64,000 bases of DNA. Origin: Comamonas testosteroni TK102 (GTDB taxonomy: Bacteria > Pseudomonadota > Gammaproteobacteria > Burkholderiales > Burkholderiaceae_C). The stretch covers positions 124,001 through 188,000 of the forward strand of contig NZ_CP006704.1 of assembly GCF_000739375.1 (NCBI RefSeq), written 5' to 3'. Shown here piece by piece: positions 54,198-63,789 of the stretch. The notes below the pieces were generated by a model. The model searched no databases, had not been told where the DNA came from, and saw only the letters and a program-made list of their open reading frames with translations. Every line of letters starts with the position of its first letter. Within the stretch, counting starts at the first letter, position 1. The translations under genes and the position numbers were made by a program.

Positions 54198-54207
54198 TGT
54201 CTATACA
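54198..54207. promoter_or_regulatory. HutC operator candidate 1 (ABC importer promoter)
   Basis: TGTCTATACA is the reverse complement of TGTATAGACA. It lies 150 bases before the receptor gene, in the gap after the LysR gene. Confidence 0.65.
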
Positions 54208-54244
54208 GCTGAGAAATCCGCCATCTATGGCGCTCGGGTAAGCC

Positions 54245-54254
54245 TGTATATACA
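54245..54254. promoter_or_regulatory. HutC operator candidate 2 (ABC importer promoter)
   Basis: TGTATATACA is a perfect 10-base palindrome and matches the core of known Pseudomonas HutC sites. It is 38 bases from site 1 (start to end), before the receptor gene. Confidence 0.7.
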
Positions 54255-54356
54255 TGTTTGTTCAGCAGCCGCAAACTTCGCTGCCTGCACTGTGGTGCAA
54301 CGCTTGAAGTCCGCATCAACAACCGAACTGCTCTGGCATCGACCGAGGAGAGTCTC

Positions 54357-55325
54357 ATGAAATCGACACGTCGCGTTCCAATCTGGCAACTGGCATTAGC
54401 CGCAACCGTTCTAGTGTCTGCTGCACAACATGCAGCGGCTCAGGAGACCAAGATCGTCCTGGGCATGTCGGGATGGACAGGCTTCGCGCCGCTGACGCTG
54501 GCGGACAAGGCCGGGATCTTCAAGAAGAACGGTCTCAATGTCGAAATCAAGATGATTCCCCAGAAGGACCGGCATCTGGCGCTGGCCTCGGGTGCCGTTC
54601 AATGTGCCGCCACCACCGTGGAGACGCATGTCGCCTGGAACACCAATGGCGTGCCCATCGTGCAGATCTTCCAGATGGACAAGTCCTATGGTGCAGATGG
54701 CATTGCCGTGCGCAACGACGTCAAGAACTTTGCCGATCTGAAAGGCAAGACCGTCGCCGTCAGCGCGCCGGGCACGGCTCCCTACTTCGGTCTGGCCTGG
54801 ATGCTGAACAAGAACGGCATGACCATGAAGGACATCAAGACCGTGTCGCTGGAGCCCCAGCCTGCGGCCCAGGCCTTTGTCTCCGGGCAGAACGATGCGG
54901 CCATGACCTATGAGCCCTATCTCTCCACGGTGCGCGCCAACCCCAGCGCCGGCAAGATTCTGGCCACCACCATCGACTACCCGATGGTGATGGATACCGT
55001 GGGCTGCGACCCCAAGTGGCTCAAGGCCAACACGGCAGCCGCCAAGGCGCTGACCCAGTCCTATTTCGATGCCATCGCCATGATCAACTCCGACAAGGAA
55101 AAGAGCTACGAAATCATGGGCGCAGCCGTCAAGCAAAGCGGCGAGCAGTTCGGCAAGTCGGCAGCCTTTCTGAAATGGTCGGACAAGGAGGCCAACCAGA
55201 AGTTCTTTGCCAGCGATCTGCTGCCTTTCATGAAGGAGTCTGCCGCCATCCTCAAGGAAGCCGGCGTGATTCGCAGCATTCCTGAGAACTACGGCGTCAT
55301 GTACGACGCCAGCTTCATCAAGTAA
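54357..55325 (+). CDS. NMT1/TauA-type ABC periplasmic substrate-binding protein in the hut region
   Basis: 322 residues from ATG 54357, with GAGGAG upstream. Signal peptide cleaved near AAAQE (about residue 29). The mature part begins TKIVLGMSGWTGFAPLTLADKAG, seen as the core GWTGFAPLTLADKAGIF, matching NMT1/SsuA/TauA receptors (LGMWHWTGY..). LKGKTVAVSAPGTAPYFG is the ligand-loop region. These receptors bind small cations or sulfonates, pyrimidine precursors, and similar; linkage to hutC and hutH plus HutC sites suggests histidine or urocanate. Confidence 0.85.
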   Translation: MKSTRRVPIWQLALAATVLVSAAQHAAAQETKIVLGMSGWTGFAPLTLADKAGIFKKNGLNVEIKMIPQKDRHLALASGAVQCAATTVETHVAWNTNGVPIVQIFQMDKSYGADGIAVRNDVKNFADLKGKTVAVSAPGTAPYFGLAWMLNKNGMTMKDIKTVSLEPQPAAQAFVSGQNDAAMTYEPYLSTVRANPSAGKILATTIDYPMVMDTVGCDPKWLKANTAAAKALTQSYFDAIAMINSDKEKSYEIMGAAVKQSGEQFGKSAAFLKWSDKEANQKFFASDLLPFMKESAAILKEAGVIRSIPENYGVMYDASFIK

Positions 55326-55342
55326 GCGCAAAGAGGTTGCAC

Positions 55343-56206
55343 ATGGAAGCGGTATCACCTTCTATCAAGTCTGCATCACCCGCATCGGTTCAGGTGGCAT
55401 CGCCTTCCGTGAGGCCGGCTCGCCGGCGCTATATGGCCCCTCTGGAGCCTGTCAGCCCCAAGGCCAAATGGCTGCTGGGCACGGGCTTCTTCCTGCTGTT
55501 CCTGCTGATCTGGTCGGCCGTCACCTTTGGCGGACTGGTCTCGCCGACCTTTCTCGCCAGCCCGCTGACGATGCTGCGCGAAGGCATTCTGCTGTTCACG
55601 GAGTTCGACTTTCACCATGACATCGGCATGACCGTATGGCGCGTCATGGGCGGCTTCATCCTGGCCAGCATCGTGGCCGTGCCGCTGGGCATTGCCATGG
55701 GGGCCTGGAAGCCCGTGGAGGCGTTCTTCGAGCCTTTTGTCTCGTTCTGCCGCTACCTGCCCGCCTCGGCCTTTATTCCGCTGCTGATCCTCTGGGCCGG
55801 CGTGGGCGAGGCCCAGAAGCTGCTGGTCATCTTCATCGGCTCGGTGTTCCAGATCACCCTCATGGTGGCCGTGACCGTGGGCGGTGCGCGCAAGGATCTG
55901 GTGGAGGCCGCCTACACCCTGGGCGCCAGCAATACCGGCATCGTCAAGCGGGTGCTGATTCCCGGTGCTGCTCCAGGCATCGCGGAAACCCTGCGACTGG
56001 TTCTGGGCTGGGCCTGGACCTATGTGATCGTTGCCGAGCTGATCGGCTCGTCCTCGGGCATCGGCCACATGATCACCGACAGTCAGGCGCTGCTCAATAC
56101 CGGACAGATCATCTTCGGCATCATCATCATCGGGCTCATCGGTCTGGTGTCGGATTTCATCTTCAAAACCCTCAACCGTCGCATGTTCGAATGGAGTTCC
56201 CTGTGA
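55343..56206 (+). CDS. ABC transporter permease (SsuC/TauC type)
   Basis: 287 residues from ATG 55343 (TTG 55337 would add two). Six helices; the BPD motif EAAYTLGASNTGIVKRVLIPGA (core AAYTLGASNTGIVKRVLIPG) meets the ATPase. GWAWTYVIVAELIGSSSGIGHM is the family-typical end region. A polar N-terminal 45 residues precede the first helix. It passes its stop to the ATPase start (TGATG overlap), so the two subunits are coupled. Confidence 0.92.
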   Translation: MEAVSPSIKSASPASVQVASPSVRPARRRYMAPLEPVSPKAKWLLGTGFFLLFLLIWSAVTFGGLVSPTFLASPLTMLREGILLFTEFDFHHDIGMTVWRVMGGFILASIVAVPLGIAMGAWKPVEAFFEPFVSFCRYLPASAFIPLLILWAGVGEAQKLLVIFIGSVFQITLMVAVTVGGARKDLVEAAYTLGASNTGIVKRVLIPGAAPGIAETLRLVLGWAWTYVIVAELIGSSSGIGHMITDSQALLNTGQIIFGIIIIGLIGLVSDFIFKTLNRRMFEWSSL

Positions 56207-56985
56207 TGAACCAGCTGTCCATTCAAGGCGTTTCGCGCACCTTCACCAGCCACAAAGGCGTCAGCACCCAGGCGCTGCTGCCGGTGGATTTCGAGGTCCG
56301 GGAGAACGATTTCGTGACCATTCTCGGGCCCTCCGGCTGCGGCAAATCGACGATGCTGCGCATTGTTGCGGGTCTGGATTTCCCGACGACGGGGCAGGTG
56401 CTGCTGGACGGGAAGCTGGTGCAGGAGCCCGGCGCCGACCGCGGCATGGTGTTTCAGAGCTATACCCTGTTCCCCTGGCTGACCGTGGCGCAGAACATTC
56501 GCTTCGGGCTGCGCGAGAAAGGCGTGAGCGAAGCCGTCCAGAAAGAGCGCAGCGACTACTTCATTGCCAAGGTGGGCCTGCGCGGGTTCGAGAATCACTA
56601 TCCCAAGCAGCTGTCGGGCGGCATGCAGCAACGCACGGCGATCGCGCGCGCGCTGGCCAACGACCCCAAGATCCTGCTCATGGACGAGCCCTTCGGTGCG
56701 CTGGACAACCAGACACGGGTGCTGATGCAGGAATTGCTGCTGGGCATCTGGGAGGCCGAGCGCAAGACGGTGATGTTCGTGACCCACGATATCGATGAGG
56801 CCATCTTCATGGCCAATCGCGTGGCCGTGTTCAGTGCGCGTCCGGGCCGCATCAAGGCAGACATCCCGGTCCATCTGCCGCACCCTCGGCATTACACCGT
56901 CAAGACCTCGCCCGAGTTCATGGAGCTCAAGGCCCGGTTGACGGAAGAGATTCGCGCCGAGTCACTGGCTGCGGCTGTTCACTGA
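56206..56985 (+). CDS. ABC transporter ATPase (SsuB/TauB type)
   Basis: 259 residues from ATG 56206. Walker A GPSGCGKST at 41-49, Q-loop GMVFQSYTLFPWLTV, signature LSGGMQQRTAIARAL, Walker B ILLMDEPFGALD and H-loop FVTHDIDEAI. Powers the hut-linked importer. The following HutC-type gene begins 10 bases later, so regulator and importer are co-transcribed. Confidence 0.95.
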   Translation: MNQLSIQGVSRTFTSHKGVSTQALLPVDFEVRENDFVTILGPSGCGKSTMLRIVAGLDFPTTGQVLLDGKLVQEPGADRGMVFQSYTLFPWLTVAQNIRFGLREKGVSEAVQKERSDYFIAKVGLRGFENHYPKQLSGGMQQRTAIARALANDPKILLMDEPFGALDNQTRVLMQELLLGIWEAERKTVMFVTHDIDEAIFMANRVAVFSARPGRIKADIPVHLPHPRHYTVKTSPEFMELKARLTEEIRAESLAAAVH

Positions 56986-56995
56986 GGCCTGCATC

Positions 56996-57763
56996 ATGAA
57001 TGTCCGAGATCCTGCCCAGCGCAAAACGGCTCCTGCAGCCCAGATGCCGCTCGCGTTGTATCAGCAGGTCAAGGACCATGTGCTGCGCAAGATCGGCGAC
57101 GGCTCGCTGGCGGCCGGTGCGCGCGTGCCTTCCGAGCAGGAGCTGGTCAACGAGTTCGGCGTGGCGCGCATGACGGTGAACCGCGCCCTGCGCGAGCTGG
57201 CCGAGCAGGGCGTGATCGTGCGTGTGGCGGGGGTCGGCTCCTTCGTGGCCGAAGAAAAGCCGCAATCGACCCTGCTGCGCATTGCCAATATCGGTGAAGA
57301 GATCACCCAGCGCGGCCACGATCATCGCTTCGAGCTGCTCGATATGCGCCGCGAGTCCGCCTCGCCCGAAGTCGCTGCGGCGCTGGATCTCGCGGTCGGC
57401 GCCTCGGTCTTTCACCTGCACGGCGTGCACTTCGAAAACGAGCTGCCGGTCCAGATCGAAGACCGCTATGTGAACCCGCGCCTGGTCCCTGACTTCATGG
57501 ACCAGGATTTCTCTGCCGTGCAGCCCTCGGTCTATCTGGTGCGCAATGTGCAGTACGACCAGATCGAACATGTGGTCGATGCGATCTTGCCGACGGCCGA
57601 ACAGGCCCGGCTGCTGCAGATGGCTATCGACCAGCCTTGCCTGATGCTCACGCGCCGTACCTGGCTGCGCGGCGTCCCGATCACCTGGGTGCATTGCGTG
57701 CATCCAGGCATGCGCTACCGACTCGGTAGCCGTTTCCGAACCGATTCAGTGCACGGCGGCTGA
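56996..57763 (+). CDS. hutC: Histidine-utilisation repressor HutC (copy 1, within ABC-hutH run)
   Basis: 255 residues. A short polar N-terminus, then the winged helix with ARVPSEQELVNEFGVARMTVNRAL, seen as PSEQELVNEFGVARMTVNRA, and a UTRA effector domain with IEDRYVNPRLVPDF, HVVDAILPTAEQA and LMLTRRTWLRGVPI. In other bacteria HutC binds near TGTATA and is released by urocanate. It follows the ABC genes by 10 bases and lies 67 bases before hutH, from which it is separated by an operator site at 57812. Confidence 0.92.
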   Translation: MNVRDPAQRKTAPAAQMPLALYQQVKDHVLRKIGDGSLAAGARVPSEQELVNEFGVARMTVNRALRELAEQGVIVRVAGVGSFVAEEKPQSTLLRIANIGEEITQRGHDHRFELLDMRRESASPEVAAALDLAVGASVFHLHGVHFENELPVQIEDRYVNPRLVPDFMDQDFSAVQPSVYLVRNVQYDQIEHVVDAILPTAEQARLLQMAIDQPCLMLTRRTWLRGVPITWVHCVHPGMRYRLGSRFRTDSVHGG

Positions 57764-57811
57764 TCCCGGCCAGGCCCTTGAATCCCTCAGTACGTTTTTG
57801 TTTCTCTTGAC

Positions 57812-57821
57812 TGTATAGACA
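57812..57821. promoter_or_regulatory. HutC operator candidate 3 (hutH)
   Basis: TGTATAGACA lies nine bases before the hutH start codon, where a bound repressor would block initiation or translation start. Confidence 0.72.
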
Positions 57822-57830
57822 GGTATAGCC

Positions 57831-59390
57831 ATGAACACTACCACCACCCAAGAGCTCTCGAACTCCGAACTGGAACTGCATCCCGGCGAGCTCACGCTGG
57901 CTCAGCTGCGCCGCATTCAGGACGGCGGCGTGCAGCTCAGCATGGCGCAGGCTGCCTATGGCGCCATGCGCAAGGCCGAGGCACATGTGCAGCACATCGT
58001 CGATGAAGACCAGGTGGTCTACGGCATCAACACCGGTTTCGGCAAACTGGCTTCGACCAAGATCGCGCATGAGCGTCTGGCCGAGCTGCAGCGCAATCTG
58101 GTGCTTTCGCACAGCGTGGGCACGGGTGACCCGCTGCCGGACCATGTGGTGCGCCTGGTGCTTGCCACCAAGGCCGTGAGTCTGGCCCGCGGGCATTCGG
58201 GAGCCCGCACGGCGCTGGTGGACGCGCTGCTGGCTCTGGCCAATGCCGATGTCCTGCCCGTGATTCCCTCCAAGGGTTCGGTGGGCGCTTCGGGCGATCT
58301 GGCGCCGCTGTCGCACCTGGCCTGCGTGCTGATCGGCGAGGGGCAGGCCAAGGTGGACGGCAAGATCGTCTGCGGCCGTGAAGCCATGAAACATATCGGC
58401 CTGGAGCCCTTTGTGCTGGGCCCCAAGGAAGGGCTGGCATTGCTCAATGGAACCCAGGTCTCCACCTCGCTGGCGCTGGCGGGTCTGTTCCAGGCCGAAA
58501 GCGTGCTGGCCGCAGGCCTGGTGGCCGGTTGCCTGACGCTGGAAGCCATACAGGGCTCCATCAAGCCCTTCGATGCGCGCATTCATGAGGCCAGAGGCCA
58601 GCAGGGGCAGATTGCCGTGGCCGCCGCCGTGCGTGGCCTGCTGGACGGCAGTGCCATCGACCCCTCGCATCCCAATTGCGGACGCGTGCAGGATCCCTAT
58701 TCCATCCGCTGCGTGCCGCAGGTCATGGGCGCCTGCCTGGACAACCTCAGCCATGCTGCACGCGTGCTGGTCATAGAGGCCAATGCCGCCTCGGACAATC
58801 CGCTGGTGTTCGACAACGGCGACGTGATTTCGGGCGGCAACTTCCATGCCGAACCCGTGGCCTTTGCGGCCGACATCCTGGCGCTGGCGATCGCTGAAAT
58901 CGGCGCCATCTCCGAACGTCGCATGGCCTTGCTGCTGGACACCGGACTGTCGCGCCTGCCGGCCTTCCTGATCGAGGACAGCGGCGTCAACTCGGGCTTC
59001 ATGATTGCGCAGGTCACGGCGGCCGCCCTGGCGGCCGAAAACCAGTGCCTGGCGCACCCGAGCAGCGTGACCAGCCTGCCTACGTCGGCCAACCAGGAAG
59101 ACCATGTCTCCATGGCCACCTATGGTGCGCGTCGCCTGGCCGACATGGCCAGGAACACGGCGGTGATCGTGGGCGTCGAGGCCATGGCCGCAGTCCAGGG
59201 CATGGACTTTGACCGCCGACTCAAGAGCTCGCCGCTGATCGAGGAGCAGTACGCGCTGATCCGCAGTCAGGTGCCCTATCTGGACAAGGACCGCTACCTG
59301 GCGCCCGATATCGAAATCATGCGACTGTGGGCGCTGGAAACCGCCTGGCCCGAGGTGTTGCAGAACATTCTGCCAAGCACGGAGCGCTAA
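57831..59390 (+). CDS. hutH: Histidine ammonia-lyase
   Basis: 519 residues. The MIO prosthetic group forms from Ala153-Ser154-Gly155 in [14 protein letters not shown]; catalytic [12 protein letters not shown] at 64-75, QEDHVSMAT near 421 and the active-site pattern [12 protein letters not shown] follow. It removes ammonia from histidine to give urocanate, the first hut step. Cytoplasmic tetramer. ATG 57831. Terminated before a family-1-type repeat that belongs to the second hutC. Under an operator that matches HutC sites. Confidence 0.97.
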   Translation: MNTTTTQELSNSELELHPGELTLAQLRRIQDGGVQLSMAQAAYGAMRKAEAHVQHIVDEDQVVYGINTGFGKLASTKIAHERLAELQRNLVLSHSVGTGDPLPDHVVRLVLATKAVSLARGHSGARTALVDALLALANADVLPVIPSKGSVGASGDLAPLSHLACVLIGEGQAKVDGKIVCGREAMKHIGLEPFVLGPKEGLALLNGTQVSTSLALAGLFQAESVLAAGLVAGCLTLEAIQGSIKPFDARIHEARGQQGQIAVAAAVRGLLDGSAIDPSHPNCGRVQDPYSIRCVPQVMGACLDNLSHAARVLVIEANAASDNPLVFDNGDVISGGNFHAEPVAFAADILALAIAEIGAISERRMALLLDTGLSRLPAFLIEDSGVNSGFMIAQVTAAALAAENQCLAHPSSVTSLPTSANQEDHVSMATYGARRLADMARNTAVIVGVEAMAAVQGMDFDRRLKSSPLIEEQYALIRSQVPYLDKDRYLAPDIEIMRLWALETAWPEVLQNILPSTER

Positions 59391-59439
59391 AACTGCTGCC
59401 TACAACCCACATCGCAAAAATCGCCGGTGCCGCAGGCCA

Positions 59440-59528
59440 GGGGTGCCAAGCAAGAGCCTCAGCCGGCCGCGCCACCTCGCAGCGAGGGCGCCGTCCCCTT
59501 GGGGGGAAGCGGCGCAGCCGCTCAGGGG
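59440..59528 (-). repeat. 3'-end repeat family 1, copy D (after hutC)
   Basis: On the plus strand AGCGGC-GCA-GCCGCT (59508-59522) is followed by CAGGGG (59523-59528), two bases from the stop of the minus-strand hutC. CCCCTTGGGGGG precedes. It lies between convergent hutH and hutC. Confidence 0.78.
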
Positions 59529-59530
59529 GA

Positions 59531-60247
59531 TCAAAAATTTCCTGCGAACTGGTAGCGCGATGCCGGGTGCCACAAGGCCGAAACCGAGGCCACCTGGCCC
59601 TGGGAGCGGGTTCTGCGGCGCAGCACCAGACAGGGTTCGGTGACCTCCATGCGCAAAAGCTCTGCCACCTCTGGCGTGGGCATGCTCGCTTCGATGGAGA
59701 AACTCACGCCCTGCAGCGGAGCCACGCGCACCAGATAGGCATTCGGCGTCTGGCTTGCAAAGTCCTGGCTCAGATAGTCGGGAGCCACGGCCGGGTTCAC
59801 ATAGCGGTCTTCGACCTGGATGGGGACATCGTTTTCGAAGTGCACGACCACGGAGTGAAACAGATGGGGGGCGGCGTTCAGCTCGAACTGGCGCAGCAGG
59901 GCGGTGTCGACCTTGCAGCGCTCGAGACGCTGCAGCTCGCCCCGATGGCGGTGGCCGCGAGCCGCAATTTCGTCGGCGATATTGCGCAGCTCGACCAGGG
60001 TGGCCTGGTACTTCTGCTGGGCCACGAAAGTGCCCGAGCCCTGGACACGCGTCAGTGTCTTTTCGTCGCTGAGCTCGCGCAAGGCACGGTTGACGGTCAT
60101 GCGCGCCACATTGAACTGTTTGACCAGCGCAGCCTCGCTGGGAATGGCCTGGCCTTCCTGCCATACGCCACTGTGGATCTGCTGCAGCACATGGTCTTTG
60201 ATGCGCTGGAACGCAGGTACGGCGGCGGTGGTATCGGTTCGCGACAT
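59531..60247 (-). CDS. hutC: Histidine-utilisation repressor HutC (copy 2, divergent from permease-hutU)
   Basis: 238 residues. Winged helix: GQAIPSEAALVKQFNVARMTVNRALRELS, read as PSEAALVKQFNVARMTVNRA, very close to copy 1; UTRA domain with VHFENDVPIQVEDRYVNPAVAPDY and LMRRRT-like CLVLRRRTRSQG. It is divergent from the NCS1 permease gene with two TGTATAGACA-type sites between, as in the classic hutC arrangement. It likely represses the permease-hutU-hutD operon and possibly itself, with release by urocanate. Confidence 0.93.
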   Translation of the reverse strand: MSRTDTTAAVPAFQRIKDHVLQQIHSGVWQEGQAIPSEAALVKQFNVARMTVNRALRELSDEKTLTRVQGSGTFVAQQKYQATLVELRNIADEIAARGHRHRGELQRLERCKVDTALLRQFELNAAPHLFHSVVVHFENDVPIQVEDRYVNPAVAPDYLSQDFASQTPNAYLVRVAPLQGVSFSIEASMPTPEVAELLRMEVTEPCLVLRRRTRSQGQVASVSALWHPASRYQFAGNF

Positions 60248-60271
60248 AGGGTTTGTTTGGATTAGAAAAGC

Positions 60272-60281
60272 TGTCTAGATG
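60272..60281. promoter_or_regulatory. HutC operator candidate 4 (hutC copy 2 side)
   Basis: TGTCTAGATG matches the left half and centre of TGTATAGACA but its right half (ATG for ACA) is weaker. It is 25 bases from the hutC start codon. Confidence 0.5.
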
Positions 60282-60312
60282 ATTGACGTTGGCAGGAGTA
60301 AATCACAAAATT

Positions 60313-60322
60313 CGTATAGACA
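60313..60322. promoter_or_regulatory. HutC operator candidate 5 (permease-hutU side)
   Basis: CGTATAGACA differs from TGTATAGACA by one base. It lies 71 bases before the permease start. Confidence 0.65.
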
Positions 60323-60392
60323 ACTTTATGGAAATTACTGAAAGTTGTTCGGACATATAAGAGACATCCAGAGGGATTGACGGAGCAATTTC

Positions 60393-61865
60393 ATGAGTAT
60401 TGATACAGCAACGCTGGGTTCCTCTGGCGCCATCGAGAGCAGAACCATCGACATGGTTCCGGAGAGCGAGCGCCATGGCACGCCCTCCAGCCAGTTCACC
60501 CTCTGGTTCGGTGCCAACATGCAGATCACGGCGGTGGTGGACGGCGCCCTGGCCGTGGTGTTCGGTGCCGAAGCCATGACCGCCATCCTCGGTCTTTTGA
60601 TCGGCAACATTCTCGGCGGCATCGTCATGGCGCTGCACTCGGCCCAGGGGCCGCGCCTGGGGCTGCCCCAGATGATCTCCAGCCGCGTGCAGTTCGGCGT
60701 CAAGGGCGCAGCCCTGCCGCTGGTGCTGGTGATCCTGATGTATGTGGGCTTCGCCGCCACGGGCACCGTGCTCTCGGGTCAGGCCATCAATCTGATGTTC
60801 GGCTTCCACAGCCCTGCGGTCGGCATCATCATCTTCGGCGCGCTCACGGCCCTGGTCGCCGTGGTGGGCTACCGGCTCATCCATGTGGTGGGACGCATTT
60901 CCACCGTGGTCGGCATTCTGGGCTTTGGCTATCTGGCCTGGCAGCTGTGCCAACAGTTCGATGTGGTCTCGGCGTTCGGCCAGAAGCCTTTCACCTGGGC
61001 CAGCTTTCTGACCGCCATGGCACTGTCGGCAGGCTGGCAGATGACGTTTGCCCCCTATGTGGCCGATTATTCGCGCTATCTGCCCACCAGGACCTCGACC
61101 GCCGCCACCTTCTGGACCACGTTCAGCGGCAGCGTCATCAGCTCGCAACTGGCCATGACCTTCGGCGTGCTGGTCGCCGCCCTGGGCGCCAACTTCATCA
61201 AGAACCAGGTCGGCTTCATGGGCCAGCTGGCTGGCCCGCTGGCGGTGGTGATCTACCTGGTCATCGTCACCGGCAAGCTCACCGTGAACTGCCTCAATGC
61301 CTATGGCGGCTTCATGACCGTGCTGACAACGGTCAGCGCCTTCAACCGGAAAACGCAGTTCACCGCGACATCGCGCCTGCTCTACATCCTGGGCTTTGTG
61401 CTGGTGACGGTGCTGGTGGCCCTGATGGCCAGCTCCAACTTCCTGGCCACGTTCAAAAATTTCGTGCTGCTGCTGCTCACCGTCTTCGTTCCCTGGAGCG
61501 CCGTCAATCTGGTGGACTACTACCTGGTCTCCAAGGAAAAAGTGGACATCCCGGCGCTCTATGACAGCCAGGGCCGCTATGGCGCCTACAACTGGACGGC
61601 CCTGTCCTGCTATGTGATGGGCGTTGTGGTGCAGATTCCCTTCATCAACCAGGCCATGTATGTGGGTCCGCTGGCCAAGGCCATGAACGGTGCCGACATC
61701 TCCTGGATCGTGAGCCTGATCGTCACCTCGCTCGTCTACTACCCGCTGGCCAGGAGAAGCATGAATGTGCCCGGCCAGATGATTTACCCCAGCCCGGCTC
61801 CTGCCGCGACCACAGGCGCAGACAGGAACTTTGCTGGTGCCACTTACGCCGTGCAAGCCGGCTGA
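60393..61865 (+). CDS. NCS1-family cytosine/purine-type permease in the hut operon
   Basis: 490 residues from ATG 60393 with GGAGCA upstream. About twelve helices. NCS1 marks: [14 protein letters not shown] near residue 95, [22 protein letters not shown], and [20 protein letters not shown] near the end. Relatives carry cytosine, allantoin or hydantoin with protons or sodium; in hut loci of beta-proteobacteria such a permease is thought to take up histidine or urocanate. Ends 31 bases before hutU, so it is co-transcribed with it. Confidence 0.9.
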   Translation: MSIDTATLGSSGAIESRTIDMVPESERHGTPSSQFTLWFGANMQITAVVDGALAVVFGAEAMTAILGLLIGNILGGIVMALHSAQGPRLGLPQMISSRVQFGVKGAALPLVLVILMYVGFAATGTVLSGQAINLMFGFHSPAVGIIIFGALTALVAVVGYRLIHVVGRISTVVGILGFGYLAWQLCQQFDVVSAFGQKPFTWASFLTAMALSAGWQMTFAPYVADYSRYLPTRTSTAATFWTTFSGSVISSQLAMTFGVLVAALGANFIKNQVGFMGQLAGPLAVVIYLVIVTGKLTVNCLNAYGGFMTVLTTVSAFNRKTQFTATSRLLYILGFVLVTVLVALMASSNFLATFKNFVLLLLTVFVPWSAVNLVDYYLVSKEKVDIPALYDSQGRYGAYNWTALSCYVMGVVVQIPFINQAMYVGPLAKAMNGADISWIVSLIVTSLVYYPLARRSMNVPGQMIYPSPAPAATTGADRNFAGATYAVQAG

Positions 61866-61896
61866 ATCCTCCCACCCATTCTTGAAGGATACGACC

Positions 61897-63618
61897 ATGA
61901 ACGCCAACGACGCCATCATCAGCGCGGCCAAGCAAGATCCCCGCTACGACGCCAGCCGAGAAATCCGCGCTCCCCGCGGCAGCGAGCTGCACTGCAAGAA
62001 CTGGCTCGCCGAAGCGGCCTATCGCATGATCCAGAACAACCTGGACCCGGATGTGGCCGAGAACCCCAAGGCGCTCGTCGTCTACGGCGGCATCGGCCGC
62101 GCGGCTCGCAACTGGGAGTGCTATGACGAGATCCTGGCCCAGCTCAAGAAGCTCGAGGCCGACGAATCGCTGCTGATCCAGTCGGGCAAGCCGGTGGGCG
62201 TGTTCAAGACCCACCCCGATGCGCCGCGCGTGCTGCTGGCCAACTCCAATCTGGTGCCCAAGTGGGCCAACTGGGAGAAGTTCAACGAGCTCGATCAGAA
62301 GGGCCTGTTCATGTACGGCCAGATGACGGCCGGCAGCTGGATCTACATCGGTGCCCAGGGCATCGTGCAGGGCACCTTCGAGACCTTTGTCGAGGCCGGT
62401 CGCCAGCACTACAACAACGACCTGACCGGCAAGTGGATCCTCACCGCCGGCCTGGGCGGCATGGGGGGTGCCCAGCCGCTGGCCGGCGTGCTGGCCGGCG
62501 CTTGCGTGCTGGCCATCGAATGCAAGCAGTCCAGCATCGACTTCCGCCTGCGCACCCGCTATGTGGACAAGCAGGCCAAGGATATCGACGACGCTCTGGC
62601 CCTGATCAAGCATCACACCGAAAAGGGCGAGGCCGTCTCCATCGCGCTGCTGGGCAATGCGGCCGAAGTCCTGCCCGAGCTGGTCAGGCGCGCCAAGGCC
62701 GGCGGCATCCGTCCCGACATCGTGACCGACCAGACCTCTGCCCACGACCTGATCAACGGCTATCTGCCCGTGGGCTGGACCGTGGAGCAATGGAACGCCG
62801 CTGCGGCCGACCCCGGCCAGCACCCCACGCTCAGGAAGGCCGCCGCCCAGGGTTGCGCCCAGCATGTGCAGGCCATGCTGGACTTCCAGGCCATGGGCAT
62901 TCCCACGGTGGACTATGGCAACAACATCCGCCAGGTGGCCCTGGACGAAGGCGTGAAGAACGCCTTCGACTTCCCCGGCTTTGTGCCTGCCTACATCCGT
63001 CCGCTGTTCTGCGAAGGCAAGGGCCCGTTCCGCTGGGTGGCGCTGTCCGGCGATCCCGAGGACATCTACAAGACCGACGCCAAGATCAAGGAGCTGTTCC
63101 CCGAGAACAAGCACACCCACCGCTGGCTGGACATGGCCAAGGAACGCATCGCCTTCCAGGGCCTGCCATCGCGCATCTGCTGGCTGGGTCTGGGCGAGCG
63201 CCACAAGGCGGCCCTGGCCTTCAATGAAATGGTCAAGAACGGCGAACTCAAGGCGCCCATCGTGATCGGCCGCGACCACCTGGACTGCGGCTCGGTGGCC
63301 AGCCCCAACCGCGAGACCGAAGCCATGAAGGACGGCACCGATGCCGTCTCCGACTGGCCGCTGCTCAACGCCCTGCTCAACACGGCGGGCGGCGCCACCT
63401 GGGTCAGCCTGCACCACGGCGGCGGCGTGGGCATGGGTTACTCGCAACATGCCGGCGTTGTGATCGTGGCCGATGGTACGGACGAGGCTGCGGCCCGCCT
63501 GAATCGCGTGCTCTGGAACGATCCCGCCACCGGCGTGATGCGCCATGCCGATGCAGGCTACGAGATTGCCGTGCAAGCGTCCAAGCGCCATGGCTTGAAT
63601 CTGCCGATGGTGAAGTAA
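61897..63618 (+). CDS. hutU: Urocanate hydratase (urocanase)
   Basis: 573 residues from ATG 61897 with GAAGGA upstream; 22 residues of open frame before it overlap the permease. Family marks: [21 protein letters not shown], seen as the core [31 protein letters not shown] for [12 protein letters not shown], and [12 protein letters not shown] near the end. It hydrates urocanate to 4-imidazolone-5-propionate with tightly bound NAD. Second step of histidine breakdown. A long 3'-end repeat follows its stop. Confidence 0.97.
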   Translation: MNANDAIISAAKQDPRYDASREIRAPRGSELHCKNWLAEAAYRMIQNNLDPDVAENPKALVVYGGIGRAARNWECYDEILAQLKKLEADESLLIQSGKPVGVFKTHPDAPRVLLANSNLVPKWANWEKFNELDQKGLFMYGQMTAGSWIYIGAQGIVQGTFETFVEAGRQHYNNDLTGKWILTAGLGGMGGAQPLAGVLAGACVLAIECKQSSIDFRLRTRYVDKQAKDIDDALALIKHHTEKGEAVSIALLGNAAEVLPELVRRAKAGGIRPDIVTDQTSAHDLINGYLPVGWTVEQWNAAAADPGQHPTLRKAAAQGCAQHVQAMLDFQAMGIPTVDYGNNIRQVALDEGVKNAFDFPGFVPAYIRPLFCEGKGPFRWVALSGDPEDIYKTDAKIKELFPENKHTHRWLDMAKERIAFQGLPSRICWLGLGERHKAALAFNEMVKNGELKAPIVIGRDHLDCGSVASPNRETEAMKDGTDAVSDWPLLNALLNTAGGATWVSLHHGGGVGMGYSQHAGVVIVADGTDEAAARLNRVLWNDPATGVMRHADAGYEIAVQASKRHGLNLPMVK

Positions 63619-63625
63619 CTGTCAC

Positions 63626-63751
63626 CCCCTGAGGCGCTTACGCCTAGGCGGCCCCACGCCTTCCCCCTCTCTCGCTGCGCGGGAGGGGGACGACAGCCTC
63701 GCTGCGGGGCGGCCCTTCCTCGCTGTCTCTCGTCTGGGCCGTGCCAGTTTT
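63626..63751 (+). repeat. 3'-end repeat family 1, copy E (long form, after hutU)
   Basis: Read from the hutU stop: CCCCTG (63626-63631), AGGCG-CTTA-CGCCT (63632-63645), then CCCCCTC (63663-63669) paired with GAGGGGG (63683-63689), GACAGC, and GTGCCAGTTTT at the far end. It is the reverse orientation of copy C on the plus strand and the same orientation with respect to the gene. It carries an extra segment of about 20 bases that is near-identical to a neighbour inside itself. Confidence 0.8.
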
Positions 63752-63789
63752 AAGCTGCGTTTTGTGGTAGTTTTTTGTGCTTTTGATCG

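Noticed and set aside
54082..54360. Small plus-strand gene before the ABC receptor
   Set aside because: It covers the HutC operators and the receptor start, has no conserved features, and fits a leader region better.
57807..57812. TTGACT as a -35 box for hutH
   Set aside because: A matching -10 box would fall beyond the start codon.
61723..63591. Long open frame antisense to hutU
   Set aside because: It is a frame shadow of hutU; the sense strand has complete urocanase motifs.
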